Part shown: in pieces, positions 9,382 to 18,467 of the stretch
How the letters are laid out: every line of letters starts with the position of its first letter
Numbering within the stretch: position 1 is the stretch's first letter
Assembly (NCBI GenBank): GCA_038316435.1
Contig: JBBQAQ010000006.1
Location: forward strand, 76,073-140,072
Length of the DNA: 64,000 nt
Source: JACJXF01 sp038316435
GTDB lineage: Bacteria; Bacteroidota; Bacteroidia; Bacteroidales; GCA-2748055
Direction: 5' to 3'
The notes under the pieces: generated by a model
Database searches by the model: none
What the model was told of the DNA's origin: nothing
Seen by the model: only the letters and a program-made list of their open reading frames with translations
Translations under genes and position numbers: made by a program

Positions 9382-10377
9382 CTAAATTTTTGGACATTTT
9401 ATTGCCTTATGCTTATTTTTCTTATCCTCACCAAAAGCAATTATCATTGATATTTCATGGGATCCCAATCGTGGAAGTTGTACTGAGGGCTTTGAAAACT
9501 GTGCATCATAGCTGTACCTCAAGCGTATATTCTCGATTGCAAGCCCAATTGAAAAGATTATTGCCGAATATTTTAAGCCCAGATTTTGCCTGATCCAAAT
9601 ACCTGATACATATTTTTCTTTGTAAAGGGTTTCAAGACCATATACCAATTGACTGAGATTTTTTTGCTGAATATATATGATGTTAGGGTTTAGCTGAAGA
9701 ACTTCTTTGCCCAACCTCTTTTCATAAACCGGAATATATGTGCCTGCAAAAAGTGTAAACTTTCTTGAAAGCCTTGATTCCGGAAGCGAACTTTCTGTCT
9801 GGTAAGGTTTTAATAAATGAAACATCGATACTCCAGCATATGAATTTTTATAAAATGCTGCAATTCCGGTTGAAAAATCTGGAAAAATTTTCGAAATATT
9901 CCCAAAATGTTCCAGTCCGTTTCCCTGAATTGGCGCGCCACTTGAAGGATCGTACTGATCACCAAACAAGAATCCGGAAGCATTCACTGATCTTGAAATT
10001 CCTGAAGCCTGCAAGCCTCCTGCAAGAGATAAAAATCTTCCGGCCTTGAAAAGATAAGAATACATCGCCGAGAAACTAAGCTGGCTGATAGCCCCTGAAC
10101 CCTGAATATCGTTACTTAGTGAAAATCCAACTCCACCGTGAAGTGCTTCAATATTCTCATCATAGGAAACCGTATAAGTTTTAAAAATACTACCTATTCC
10201 AGGGTATTGATTTCGGTAATTTAGAAATGCTCTCTTTTCGTTGCCAATCCCTGCCCATGCCGGATTTAGATATAATCTGTTTGCGTAAAACTGCGAGAAA
10301 AAGGCATCCTGAGACCTGCCGGGAAGAGACAAGCACATAAATCCTAATAATAAAAATAAATGCCTTGTAATGCGCAT
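9382..10377 (-). CDS. PorP/SprF family T9SS outer-membrane protein
   Basis: A 331-residue outer-membrane beta-barrel protein of the PorP/SprF family. After a signal peptide (about 22 residues, ending near GRSQ) comes the family hallmark DAFFSQFYANRLYLNPAWAG, then repeated amphipathic strands and the NIIYIQQK...LVYGLETLYK and IWIRQNLG motifs. Genomes carry several paralogues: PorP itself is a core T9SS component, while others pair with particular secreted adhesins (SprF with SprB). It lies 68 bp upstream of gldJ on the same strand, so gldJ is probably its co-transcribed neighbour. No large adhesin gene is adjacent. It is divergent from porU across 148 bp. Confidence 0.85.
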   Translation of the reverse strand: MRITRHLFLLLGFMCLSLPGRSQDAFFSQFYANRLYLNPAWAGIGNEKRAFLNYRNQYPGIGSIFKTYTVSYDENIEALHGGVGFSLSNDIQGSGAISQLSFSAMYSYLFKAGRFLSLAGGLQASGISRSVNASGFLFGDQYDPSSGAPIQGNGLEHFGNISKIFPDFSTGIAAFYKNSYAGVSMFHLLKPYQTESSLPESRLSRKFTLFAGTYIPVYEKRLGKEVLQLNPNIIYIQQKNLSQLVYGLETLYKEKYVSGIWIRQNLGLKYSAIIFSIGLAIENIRLRYSYDAQFSKPSVQLPRLGSHEISMIIAFGEDKKNKHKAIKCPKI

Positions 10378-10525
10378 CAGGGAATTTGTTTATCTTAAGC
10401 CTGAAATATTTTACAATATTATTAACAAAAATATCGTTTAACAATTCAAACGTTTTCAGTTAGGAATTGTTTTGTTTTAGATGGATATTTAAATAATCCA
10501 TCGAAATTTAAAGGTAAAAAGAATA

Positions 10526-13500
10526 ATGAGATATATATTCATATTGGTCATTTTTATATCAGCAGGGGTACAGGCTCAGGTATGGCATATGAAACGCGCA
10601 ATTCATTATGATCAGGCTGTGGATTCTGCAAAAGGAAGTATTGACGCCTTTAGCTCTTTTACCGGGGAGTTGAGAGAAAACATTGTTGACGGACTACCTT
10701 ATTATACTGAGCTTCTGGAGTGGAAAAATGGTTATGAAGGCTTAAAAACATCCCTTGTATTCCCGGTTTATGAAGAATTCAAAGGAGATATTTCTTCGAT
10801 TAAGAATTTTCAGACTCCCGGAGATAATGTTTTCCTTGAATATACAGTGGAGTTTATGAAAAAGATCCCTTATATTCAGATAAAACTGCGGCCTTTCAGA
10901 GTTAATCCTGAAAACGGGAAGCTGGAGCGACTAAAGACTTTCGTTCTTATGCTTGAATCAACTGGCTACAAATCCCCCGAAACTAACCTTTTAAAAAAAT
11001 CTTTTTCATTCACCAACTCCGTTCTGGAAAAAGACAATTGGTATAAAGTTAAAGTGAGTACTTCGGGAATTTACAAACTCAGCTTTGAACAAATTAATGG
11101 TATGGCAGTTGGTAGCCCTGCAAACGTTAGAATTTTCGGGTACGGAGGTGAAGTACTGCCTGAAGATTGCCGGAAAGGAGAAAAGGATGATCTGAAGCCC
11201 GTTCAGATTTATATGAATAAAGGCGCAGATGGCATATTTAACGCGGGAGATTATATTCTTTTTTATTCAAAAGGTACAGTAAAATGGTCTTATGACAATT
11301 TAAGCGGAATGTTCCGACACCAGCTTAATCCTTATTCAAACGCCAGCTATTATTTTGTTACCAGCGGGACCAAACCTGATAGTGCCATTTTAGAAGATCC
11401 AACGGTGTTGCCAGCAAATAAATTTTCAGATTCCTATGATTTCAGATCTTTTAATGAGGTTGACACAGTGAACGTAATATTTAGCGGAAAACAATGGTTC
11501 GGTGATAAATTAACAGGTCAGCCACAGAGTTTTAATTTTACAACTCCTGAACTTGTTTCCGGCCAAAAAGTTAAAATTCTCACTCAGGTGTTAGGAAAAG
11601 CAACCGATACTTCCTACATTCAGCTCAGCTACAACAATTCTATCATACAAACTTTTGCCATTCAACCAGCTGACCTTAGCAATTACACATCAATTTTCGG
11701 TTATACGCTTGAGAAAAAAGTACTCATTAGTCCTGATTCCAGAGATATCACTCTTAAATTAAAGTACCTTAATCCGGGCACTTATCGTGAGGGATGGACT
11801 GACTATATTATTTTAAATGCAAGGGCAAAGCTGAATTTGGAATCCCAGATTTTGGAATTTAGAGACATTAACACTAAAAATACTGGCAATATTACTCAGT
11901 TTACTTTGGGTCTTGCCAATTCAAACACAGTTATTTGGGATGTGAGTAATCAGAATTCAATAAGGAGAATTGGGGGAAGTTTAACAGGAACCGATCTTAG
12001 ATTTACCATCGCAACTGAAACGCTGCGTGAATTGGTTGCTTTCAACATAAATGGAAACTTCCCTTCTCCCGTTCTAAAGGGTAAAGATGTGGGTATGGTC
12101 GAAAGTCAGAACCTGCATGGAGAATCCCAACCGGACATGGTTATTATAGCGCATCCTGATTTTCTTAAGGAAGCAAATGAGCTTGCAACTTACAGGCGTG
12201 AAAAGGGAGGATTAGATGTTATGGTAGTAGCTCCTCAACAGATTTATAATGAATTTTCTTCCGGCACTCCAGATATTTCCGCCTATAGAAATTTTATGAA
12301 AATGTTATACAATCGTGCAGGATCAGACAGTTCACTTCTGCCAAGGTATCTACTTCTTTTTGGAGATGGCTCGGTTGATAATAAAGGTATAAACCAAAAT
12401 CCCGAGAATTTCATTCTTACATATCAATCCGAAAATAGTCTGAACCCAACCGCATCCTACGTTTCTGACGATTTCTTCTGCTTGCTTGACCCTGGTGAAA
12501 ATATGACAAGTGGTTTACTGGATATTGGCGTTGGCAGATTACCCGTTGGAACACCTAAAGAGGCAGCATTAATTGTTAAAAAGCTAATCGACTACGAACT
12601 TCCGGAACGTATGGGTGACTGGAGAAATTCACTTTGCTTTATAGCTGATGATGAAGATGGGAACATACATATGACTGATGCAGACGGTATGGCAACTTAT
12701 GTGGAATCAAATTACCCTTCATATAATATAAATAAGATTTATCTGGATGCATATAAGCAGGTTTCCACGACTTCGGGTCAAAAGTATCCTGATGTAAATA
12801 GAGCTATAAGTGATCAGGTCGCAAAAGGAGCATTGATTGTCAACTATACCGGACATGGTGGAACAAATGGCTGGGCACACGAAATCATTCTGGATCTGAA
12901 TGAAATCGATAGTTGGACAAATGCTGAGCGTTTGCCGCTTTTTATGACTGCGACTTGCGATTTTAGTCCGTATGACGATTTCCGGAAAAACACACCTGGT
13001 GAAAAAGTATTGTTAAACCCGAACGGGGGAGGAATAGCACTTCTTACAACTACAAGACTGGTATATTCGCAACCCAATCGTATACTTAATGAGAAATTTT
13101 ATGAGATAGTGTTTAAAAAGGACAAGTACGGAGATAATTACCGTCTTGGTGATATTCTGGAATACTCGAAAAATAAGGCAGGTAGTGGGATTAATAAGCG
13201 AAATTTCACTCTGTTGGGAGATCCCTCACAACGACTGTCTTATCCCGAATTATTTATTTTTGCCGATTCCCTTAATGGCATAGCGTTGAGTGAAGCAACC
13301 GATACTCTCGAAGCATTGAAAAAAGTAAGTGTAAGTGGACATCTGGCAGATCAGAACGGGAATATCCTTACAAATTTTAATGGAAATGTTTACCCAACAG
13401 TTTTCGACAAGAAAGTACTACAACAAACACTTGCAAATGACGGAGGTAGTAAAAAAACTTTCACCATCAGAAATAACATTTTATATAAGGGGAAGTCAAG

Positions 13501-14317
13501 CGTTAAAAATGGTCTGTTCAATTTTGAGTTTGTTGTGCCAAAAGATATTAACTATTCCTTCGGCTTAGGCCGGCTAAGTTTTTATGCAGAAGATTCTCTT
13601 GTGGATGCTGCAGGTTCATACAATGGAATAACAATTGGCGGGTCGTATTCTGAGGCGCAGTCAGATTTGAACGGCCCCGAAATAAATGTTTATATGAATA
13701 GTCCTACATTTTTACCCGGTGGGATTACTGATGAAAACCCAGTTCTTTACGTTGAGGTTTATGATGATTTCGGAGTTAATACTACTGGAAACGGAATTGG
13801 TCATGATATAACTGCAGTAATTGATGAGAATTCGCAAAATACAATGCTTTTAAATGGTTATTATGAGTCAAATATGAACTCATTCAAAGGAGGATTAATA
13901 CAATATCCCTTTAGTAATCTGGAACCTGGACATCATACCGTTAGTGTAAAAGTATGGGATATTTATAATAATTCAAGTTCAGGTTCAACCGATTTTATTG
14001 TGATGAAATCTGAAAATCTGATTTTGGAAGACTTATTGAATTACCCAAATCCTTTTAGCGATTATACCAATATAAGTTTCGCTCATAATAAAGCAGGGCT
14101 GGATATGGATATTATTGTGGATATATTTAATCTGGATGGGAAATTAGTGAGTACAATAAAAGCAAAGGAGATGAATACAGGATTCAGATCGCGGAATATA
14201 TACTGGGATGGATCCGGTGCGCAGAATGGACTGGCGGTTTATATTTACAGAATTCGCGCAACAACTTCCGATGGGAAAACCGCTGAAAAATCAGGTAAAT
14301 TGATAATTCAACGCTAG
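10526..14317 (+). CDS. porU: T9SS C-terminal signal peptidase (sortase) PorU
   Basis: PorU is the surface-exposed C25 (gingipain-family) cysteine protease that removes the C-terminal signal of T9SS cargo and, in Porphyromonas, attaches anionic LPS. The 1,263-residue protein has a signal peptide (about 1-17), a long N-terminal beta-rich region, and the peptidase domain at about residues 540-910. The catalytic pair is visible: His777 in NYTGHGGTNGW and Cys811 in MTATCDFSPYDD, 34 residues apart as in gingipains. The end (about 1170-1263) is a CTD/FlgD-like Ig domain starting NYPNPFSDYTNI. It is 226 bp upstream of porV, its partner in the attachment complex. Confidence 0.9.
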   Translation: MRYIFILVIFISAGVQAQVWHMKRAIHYDQAVDSAKGSIDAFSSFTGELRENIVDGLPYYTELLEWKNGYEGLKTSLVFPVYEEFKGDISSIKNFQTPGDNVFLEYTVEFMKKIPYIQIKLRPFRVNPENGKLERLKTFVLMLESTGYKSPETNLLKKSFSFTNSVLEKDNWYKVKVSTSGIYKLSFEQINGMAVGSPANVRIFGYGGEVLPEDCRKGEKDDLKPVQIYMNKGADGIFNAGDYILFYSKGTVKWSYDNLSGMFRHQLNPYSNASYYFVTSGTKPDSAILEDPTVLPANKFSDSYDFRSFNEVDTVNVIFSGKQWFGDKLTGQPQSFNFTTPELVSGQKVKILTQVLGKATDTSYIQLSYNNSIIQTFAIQPADLSNYTSIFGYTLEKKVLISPDSRDITLKLKYLNPGTYREGWTDYIILNARAKLNLESQILEFRDINTKNTGNITQFTLGLANSNTVIWDVSNQNSIRRIGGSLTGTDLRFTIATETLRELVAFNINGNFPSPVLKGKDVGMVESQNLHGESQPDMVIIAHPDFLKEANELATYRREKGGLDVMVVAPQQIYNEFSSGTPDISAYRNFMKMLYNRAGSDSSLLPRYLLLFGDGSVDNKGINQNPENFILTYQSENSLNPTASYVSDDFFCLLDPGENMTSGLLDIGVGRLPVGTPKEAALIVKKLIDYELPERMGDWRNSLCFIADDEDGNIHMTDADGMATYVESNYPSYNINKIYLDAYKQVSTTSGQKYPDVNRAISDQVAKGALIVNYTGHGGTNGWAHEIILDLNEIDSWTNAERLPLFMTATCDFSPYDDFRKNTPGEKVLLNPNGGGIALLTTTRLVYSQPNRILNEKFYEIVFKKDKYGDNYRLGDILEYSKNKAGSGINKRNFTLLGDPSQRLSYPELFIFADSLNGIALSEATDTLEALKKVSVSGHLADQNGNILTNFNGNVYPTVFDKKVLQQTLANDGGSKKTFTIRNNILYKGKSSVKNGLFNFEFVVPKDINYSFGLGRLSFYAEDSLVDAAGSYNGITIGGSYSEAQSDLNGPEINVYMNSPTFLPGGITDENPVLYVEVYDDFGVNTTGNGIGHDITAVIDENSQNTMLLNGYYESNMNSFKGGLIQYPFSNLEPGHHTVSVKVWDIYNNSSSGSTDFIVMKSENLILEDLLNYPNPFSDYTNISFAHNKAGLDMDIIVDIFNLDGKLVSTIKAKEMNTGFRSRNIYWDGSGAQNGLAVYIYRIRATTSDGKTAEKSGKLIIQR

Positions 14318-14511
14318 TGGTGATATATAAATCCCGTTAAGAAAACATTAATCCTAAATGAAAATTGCAGACTCTAGTTTAAAAAAAATAAATCTTCATC
14401 ACTGAAAAGAATGCTAGCAGTCAAGCTTATGTGGAAATAAATAACCATTTTTACTGTCTTAAATTCTTTTTTGTCTGATTGTGAGCAACAATAATTAATA
14501 AAATTTTCAGT

Positions 14512-14519
14512 TATATTTG
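14512..14519 (+). promoter_or_regulatory. Bacteroidota -7 box (TATATTTG) upstream of porV
   Basis: An exact TAnnTTTG match 24 bp before the porV ATG, in a 226-bp AT-rich gap after porU. It would give a leader of about 15-20 nt for a porV-ispF transcript independent of porU. A -33 element is not obvious. Confidence 0.45.
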
Positions 14520-14543
14520 TGCACCTAAAAAAAGCTTTTCATA

Positions 14544-15776
14544 ATGTTAGAGAATTTTGGAAGAACAAGAAACGGAATTGTAGGCTCCCTCTTATTAGTA
14601 TTTACTAGTTTTACTGCTTTCGGGCAGATTTCAACCGGCGATCTGACCGGTGAGGTGAATACAATTAATTCAGCAGTACCGTTTTTAACAATTACACCCG
14701 ACTCTCGTGGCGGTGCAATGGGCGACATCGGTGTGGCAACTTCCCCTGATATTAGTTCTCAGCAGTATAATCCTGCAAAATATGCTTTTATCGATGGTTA
14801 CGGAGGAATTGCTCTTTCTTATACGCCTTGGCTCAGAAATCTTATACCTGATATTAATTTAGCTTATCTGGTGGGATATAAGAGACTAGATGCTCAACAG
14901 GTTGTTAGTGCATCGTTTCGATATTTCTCCCTTGGGAATATAGTTTTTACCGATTTAGTTGGAGGAATTCTTAGAGATTTTAATCCTAATGAATTTGCTA
15001 TTGATGCCGGTTATTCTAGAATTTTTGGAAATAATATTTCAGGTGGTATTGCATTTCGGTTTGTGCGCTCCGATCTCACTGGTGGAATATCCAATGATGG
15101 ATCAGACTACAAAGCCGGACTCTCAGTGGCAGCCGATTTGGCCATGTATTACCAGAATACCATTCAACTTCAGGGTAAAGATGCAATGCTAGCAATTGGT
15201 GCAAACATTTCCAATATCGGAACTAAAATGTCGTACACTGATGACCGGGAAAAATCCTTTATTCCAATTAACCTGAAAGTTGGAAGCAGTCTGAAAATGA
15301 ATATTGACGACTATAATTCATTTACTTTCGCAGTAGATATTAACAAACTTCTCGTCCCAACTTCTCCAATATACTGGCAAGATTCAACTAATTCGGACGG
15401 AGAAAATGTTATCAAATATGGAAAAAATCCAAATGTTTCCGTTCCACAAGGAATGTTACAATCTTTTTTCGATGCCCCCGGAGTTGAAAAAGCCGATGGA
15501 ACCCGGAGCATATTTATTGAAGAGCTTCACGAGCTAACCTACGGTCTTGGCGCTGAATACTGGTATCGCGATCAGTTTGCAATTCGCACCGGTTATTTTT
15601 ACGAACATGAGACAAAAGGAAATCGTAAGTTTTTTACCGCTGGTATAGGCTTAAAACTAAATGTTTTCGAAATCGATTTTTCCTACCTTATACCCATCAA
15701 TCAGGCTAATCCTCTGGCAAACACCCTTCGTTTTACTCTAGGCTTCGACTTCGAAAAATTTAGAAAAAACAGCTAA
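14544..15776 (+). CDS. porV: T9SS outer-membrane shuttle protein PorV (LptO)
   Basis: PorV is a 14-stranded FadL-like barrel that carries cargo from the Sov/SprA translocon to PorU. The 410-residue protein has a signal peptide (about 1-28, ending FTAFGQ) and the diagnostic N-terminal segment VPFLTITPDSRGGAMGDIG followed by QQYNPAKYAF. Strand-rich sequence fills the rest, and the last strand is LRFTLGFDFEKF. The length and motifs match PorV rather than the generic PorV/PorQ family. Its stop codon overlaps the ispF start by one base (TAATG), so the two are translationally coupled. This links secretion to isoprenoid synthesis only by position. Confidence 0.92.
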   Translation: MLENFGRTRNGIVGSLLLVFTSFTAFGQISTGDLTGEVNTINSAVPFLTITPDSRGGAMGDIGVATSPDISSQQYNPAKYAFIDGYGGIALSYTPWLRNLIPDINLAYLVGYKRLDAQQVVSASFRYFSLGNIVFTDLVGGILRDFNPNEFAIDAGYSRIFGNNISGGIAFRFVRSDLTGGISNDGSDYKAGLSVAADLAMYYQNTIQLQGKDAMLAIGANISNIGTKMSYTDDREKSFIPINLKVGSSLKMNIDDYNSFTFAVDINKLLVPTSPIYWQDSTNSDGENVIKYGKNPNVSVPQGMLQSFFDAPGVEKADGTRSIFIEELHELTYGLGAEYWYRDQFAIRTGYFYEHETKGNRKFFTAGIGLKLNVFEIDFSYLIPINQANPLANTLRFTLGFDFEKFRKNS

Positions 15777-16264
15777 TGAATCTCAGGGTGGGCATAGGAT
15801 ATGATGTTCACCGCCTTGGAACAGGTCTGCCTTTTTACCTCGGGGGAGTTTTGATACCACATATAAAAGGTGCCATAGGTCATAGTGATGCAGATGTGCT
15901 TATCCATGCAATTTGTGATGCCTTGCTGGGAGCCGCTAACATGGGCGATATCGGCCACCACTTTCCGGATACTTCTGACGAATTCAAGGGGATTGACAGT
16001 AAAATATTATTAAAGAAAACGCATGAGCTTATCCAAAGCAAAAATTACCATATCGTTAATATTGATAGTGTAGTAATGCTGGAAAAGCCTAAAATAAAAG
16101 GATATATAGATTCCATGCAAACCACTCTTGCCGATGTTCTTGGTATCGACCTTGATGCAGTTTCGGTAAAAGCCACCACAACTGAAGGCATGAGCTTTGT
16201 GGGCAAAGAAAAGGGAGTTGCAGCACAAGCTGTGGTTTTGATAGCCAGAGATGAGGTTCTTTAG
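15776..16264 (+). CDS. ispF: 2-C-methyl-D-erythritol 2,4-cyclodiphosphate synthase
   Basis: IspF converts CDP-methylerythritol 2-phosphate to the cyclic diphosphate in the MEP isoprenoid pathway, as a cytoplasmic trimer. The 162-residue length is normal. The Zn-binding and catalytic motifs are present: IGYDVHRL near the N terminus (Asp and His ligands), GHSDADVLIHAICDALLGAA, DIGHHFPDT, and the C-terminal KATTTEGMSFVGKEKGVAAQAV. The start codon overlaps the porV stop by one base. Confidence 0.96.
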   Translation: MNLRVGIGYDVHRLGTGLPFYLGGVLIPHIKGAIGHSDADVLIHAICDALLGAANMGDIGHHFPDTSDEFKGIDSKILLKKTHELIQSKNYHIVNIDSVVMLEKPKIKGYIDSMQTTLADVLGIDLDAVSVKATTTEGMSFVGKEKGVAAQAVVLIARDEVL

Positions 16265-16311
16265 GCGTTTTTCTTTGTTTTTTTATTTGAAGTGTTTAAA
16301 ATGTTAGTAAA

Positions 16312-17709
16312 ATGAAATATCTTCTTTCCGCTTTCATTACCTTCTTCATGCTTTCTTTCGCAGCTGCCCAGACATACAATCTTCAGGCGAGAGTTGATGG
16401 CTTCAAGGGAAACCGTGCATACCTGATTCAGTTAAAAGGTGACCAGCAATCTGTCATTGACAGTGCTTCGAGTCTTGAAGGAGTGTTTTTGTTTCAGTTT
16501 TCTGCGAGTACAAAACCGGGCGTTTACCGGATAATTTTAGGGGATGAAGGCAACTCTAATTTTTTTGACGAAGATCCTCAGTTCTTTGATTTTATTTTTA
16601 ATAACGAACCAATCGTTCTGAATACTTCCTTTAGCAATTTAATTGATGCCATGAATGTATTGCAATCAAAGGAAAATGCGATTTATTACCGCTATTTGAA
16701 AGCAAATGAGATCTATCAGTCAAAAATGAGTCGGATTACACCGCTTTTTACTTTGTATAAACCTGAAAATCCATTTTATGCTGCAGTAAACAAGGAATTT
16801 GCGGAAATACAAACTGAGTTTATCCGTTTTTCCCTTGCATTAATAAAGGAATTGCCTGAATCTTTCGCTTCTTCCGTAATTCAGGGGAGTTTGTTCCCGG
16901 TTATTGAACAACCCGGAACAGAGAATGAAATGAAAACTTTTCTAAGAGACCATTATTTCGATCTGATAACTTTTAAGGATCAGCGTCTGTTGAATTCTCC
17001 TGTCATTACAAGAGTTTTCATGGAATATCTTGGTCTTTTCCGCGATCCGCTTTTGAATCAATCCCAACAGGAAGACAGATTTATTATTGCGATTAATCAG
17101 ATCATGGAGGCAGCATCTGACGATCCCAAGATTTATGATTTTACACTGAATTTTCTGGTTGATGGATTTCAGCGTTTTCAGATGGAGAAAGTGTTGGTGC
17201 ATATTGCCGAAAATTTTATTGAAGGGGGATGTGAAACCGACAGTAAAAAACTTTTGCAGAAGCGACTTGAGGGTTACGAAAAAATGGCTCCCGGTAAAAA
17301 AGCTCCCGACATTCTGAATCTCGATCAGAATGGTAACCAGATTAGGTTATATGATATCGATCGCGACTATACTCTGGTGCTTTTCTGGGCTTCATGGTGC
17401 CCTCACTGCGCTGTTTTTCTAAAGCAGTTGAGCATCTGGTATCCGAATAAGCCAATCGATCTGGATGTTTTTGCTGTTTCTATTGATTCTTCCAGATTTG
17501 CATGGGAAGAGAGAATTATGATGGATAATTACCCCTGGATAAATATATTTTCAGGTGCAGGGTGGGATGGTAAGGCCCCCCGGGAATATAACGTTTATGC
17601 CACACCAACAATGTTTTTACTCGACCGTGAACATAAAATTATTGCAAAGCCTACTACTTTCAGGGAATTTCGGAAGGAAATTGAAGAAATTGAGGCAAGA
17701 AAAAATTAA
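16312..17709 (+). CDS. TlpA/ResA-type thioredoxin-like protein with DUF4369-like N terminus
   Basis: A 465-residue exported protein. The signal peptide (about 1-19, ending FAAAQ) is followed by a DUF4369-like beta domain (about 22-110) and a helical middle section. A C-terminal thioredoxin-fold domain follows (about 320-460), with the redox motif CPHC (Cys363-Cys366) in FWASWCPHCAVFLK and a cis-Pro site near VYATPTMFLLD. Such proteins act in the periplasm as disulfide reductants or oxidoreductases; the substrate here is unknown. It starts 47 bp after ispF and lies 23 bp before the DUF2141 gene, so it may be co-transcribed with the latter. Confidence 0.82.
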   Translation: MKYLLSAFITFFMLSFAAAQTYNLQARVDGFKGNRAYLIQLKGDQQSVIDSASSLEGVFLFQFSASTKPGVYRIILGDEGNSNFFDEDPQFFDFIFNNEPIVLNTSFSNLIDAMNVLQSKENAIYYRYLKANEIYQSKMSRITPLFTLYKPENPFYAAVNKEFAEIQTEFIRFSLALIKELPESFASSVIQGSLFPVIEQPGTENEMKTFLRDHYFDLITFKDQRLLNSPVITRVFMEYLGLFRDPLLNQSQQEDRFIIAINQIMEAASDDPKIYDFTLNFLVDGFQRFQMEKVLVHIAENFIEGGCETDSKKLLQKRLEGYEKMAPGKKAPDILNLDQNGNQIRLYDIDRDYTLVLFWASWCPHCAVFLKQLSIWYPNKPIDLDVFAVSIDSSRFAWEERIMMDNYPWINIFSGAGWDGKAPREYNVYATPTMFLLDREHKIIAKPTTFREFRKEIEEIEARKN

Positions 17710-17732
17710 ATTTGTTCTATAAATATTTAGCA

Positions 17733-18173
17733 ATGAGATTAGTTTTAGTGTTTTTCATTCTGGTTTCACTGTCTTTTACTTCGTTTGGACAATCTAAACA
17801 AGCAGGCAACATTGAAATACGAATTACCGGATTGCGCAATACCAAAGGAAAAGTGAGCGTAAATCTTTTTAATGGTAAAGATGGATTTCCGGATGATCCA
17901 CTTAAAAGTTTTGGATGGAAAACGGTGAAAATTGTACCGGATACGGTTGTAATTGTTTTTGAAGATTTGCCGTTTGGTAACTATGCAGTTTCGGTTTTGC
18001 ATGATGAAAACAGCGACGGCAAGATGGAGAAAAATTTCTTTGGCATACCGAAAGAAGGATTTGCCTTCTCAAATAACTGCACTCCAAAAATGATGTCGCC
18101 TTCGTTTGGAGAGGCCATGGTTAGCCTCAAACAGACCAGAATGAAATCAGAACTCAGGATGCTTTATTATTAG
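17733..18173 (+). CDS. DUF2141 secreted protein
   Basis: A 146-residue protein with a signal peptide ending near TSFGQ and one DUF2141 domain. The conserved pattern is GKVSVNLFNGKDGFPDD, then FEDLPFGNYAVSVLHDENSDGKM and FFGIPKEGFAFSNN. The domain is a small beta-sandwich of unknown function, common in Bacteroidota periplasmic proteins. The frame is open to a TTG at 17712, but ATG 17733 puts the signal peptide at the N terminus and is preferred. No further genes follow on this strand; a repeat region begins about 90 bp downstream. Confidence 0.8.
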   Translation: MRLVLVFFILVSLSFTSFGQSKQAGNIEIRITGLRNTKGKVSVNLFNGKDGFPDDPLKSFGWKTVKIVPDTVVIVFEDLPFGNYAVSVLHDENSDGKMEKNFFGIPKEGFAFSNNCTPKMMSPSFGEAMVSLKQTRMKSELRMLYY

Positions 18174-18263
18174 TTTGGGTAATGTGGTTAAAAATTGTTG
18201 GCGATTTTCAAAAAAAGCAAATAAAAAAGGCTGATTTTTAGATTTTCGCGACATTAAACATGA

Positions 18264-18277
18264 GGGGTTTAAACCCC
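18264..18277. repeat. Perfect 14-bp palindrome GGGGTTTAAACCCC
   Basis: A perfect palindrome in the gap between the DUF2141 gene and the PUL end, about 30-40 bp from the first arm of the REP-like repeats. It may be part of the same dispersed element. It could also act as a bidirectional hairpin between convergent genes. Confidence 0.6.
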
Positions 18278-18306
18278 GGGTGTTTTATAACATATCTTGA
18301 GCCGCT

Positions 18307-18465
18307 GCTGCCGCACGATTGCATCGTATGGCAATTGTTCCAATAAATATAGTTGGCTGTAAAGCCTTTGTAAATAAGCCACACGATGGAATCGTGCGGC
18401 AGCGTGGCAGAGGTAGTAAAGCCTTTGTAAATAAGCCACACTGGAATCGTGCGGCAGCGTGGCAG
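18307..18465. repeat. REP-like palindromic repeats with one tandem duplication
   Basis: Two tandem copies of a roughly 50-bp unit lie at 18359-18410 and 18416-18465; they differ by a small indel near their centre. Each ends with ATCGTGCGGCAGC, and the reverse complement of that 13-mer occurs at 18307-18319, so the region can fold back on itself. It sits between convergent genes and ends 3 bp before the GH94 stop. The form resembles repetitive extragenic palindromes mobilised by REP-associated transposases; no transposase is present here. Short ORFs across it are translations of the repeat and are not called as genes. Confidence 0.75.
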
Positions 18466-18467
18466 CC

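Noticed and set aside
18359..18465. Tandem ~50-bp repeats considered as a small CRISPR array
   Set aside because: Only two near-identical copies separated by 5 bp, no spacers of regular length and no cas genes; the inverted 13-mer fits a REP-like element better.
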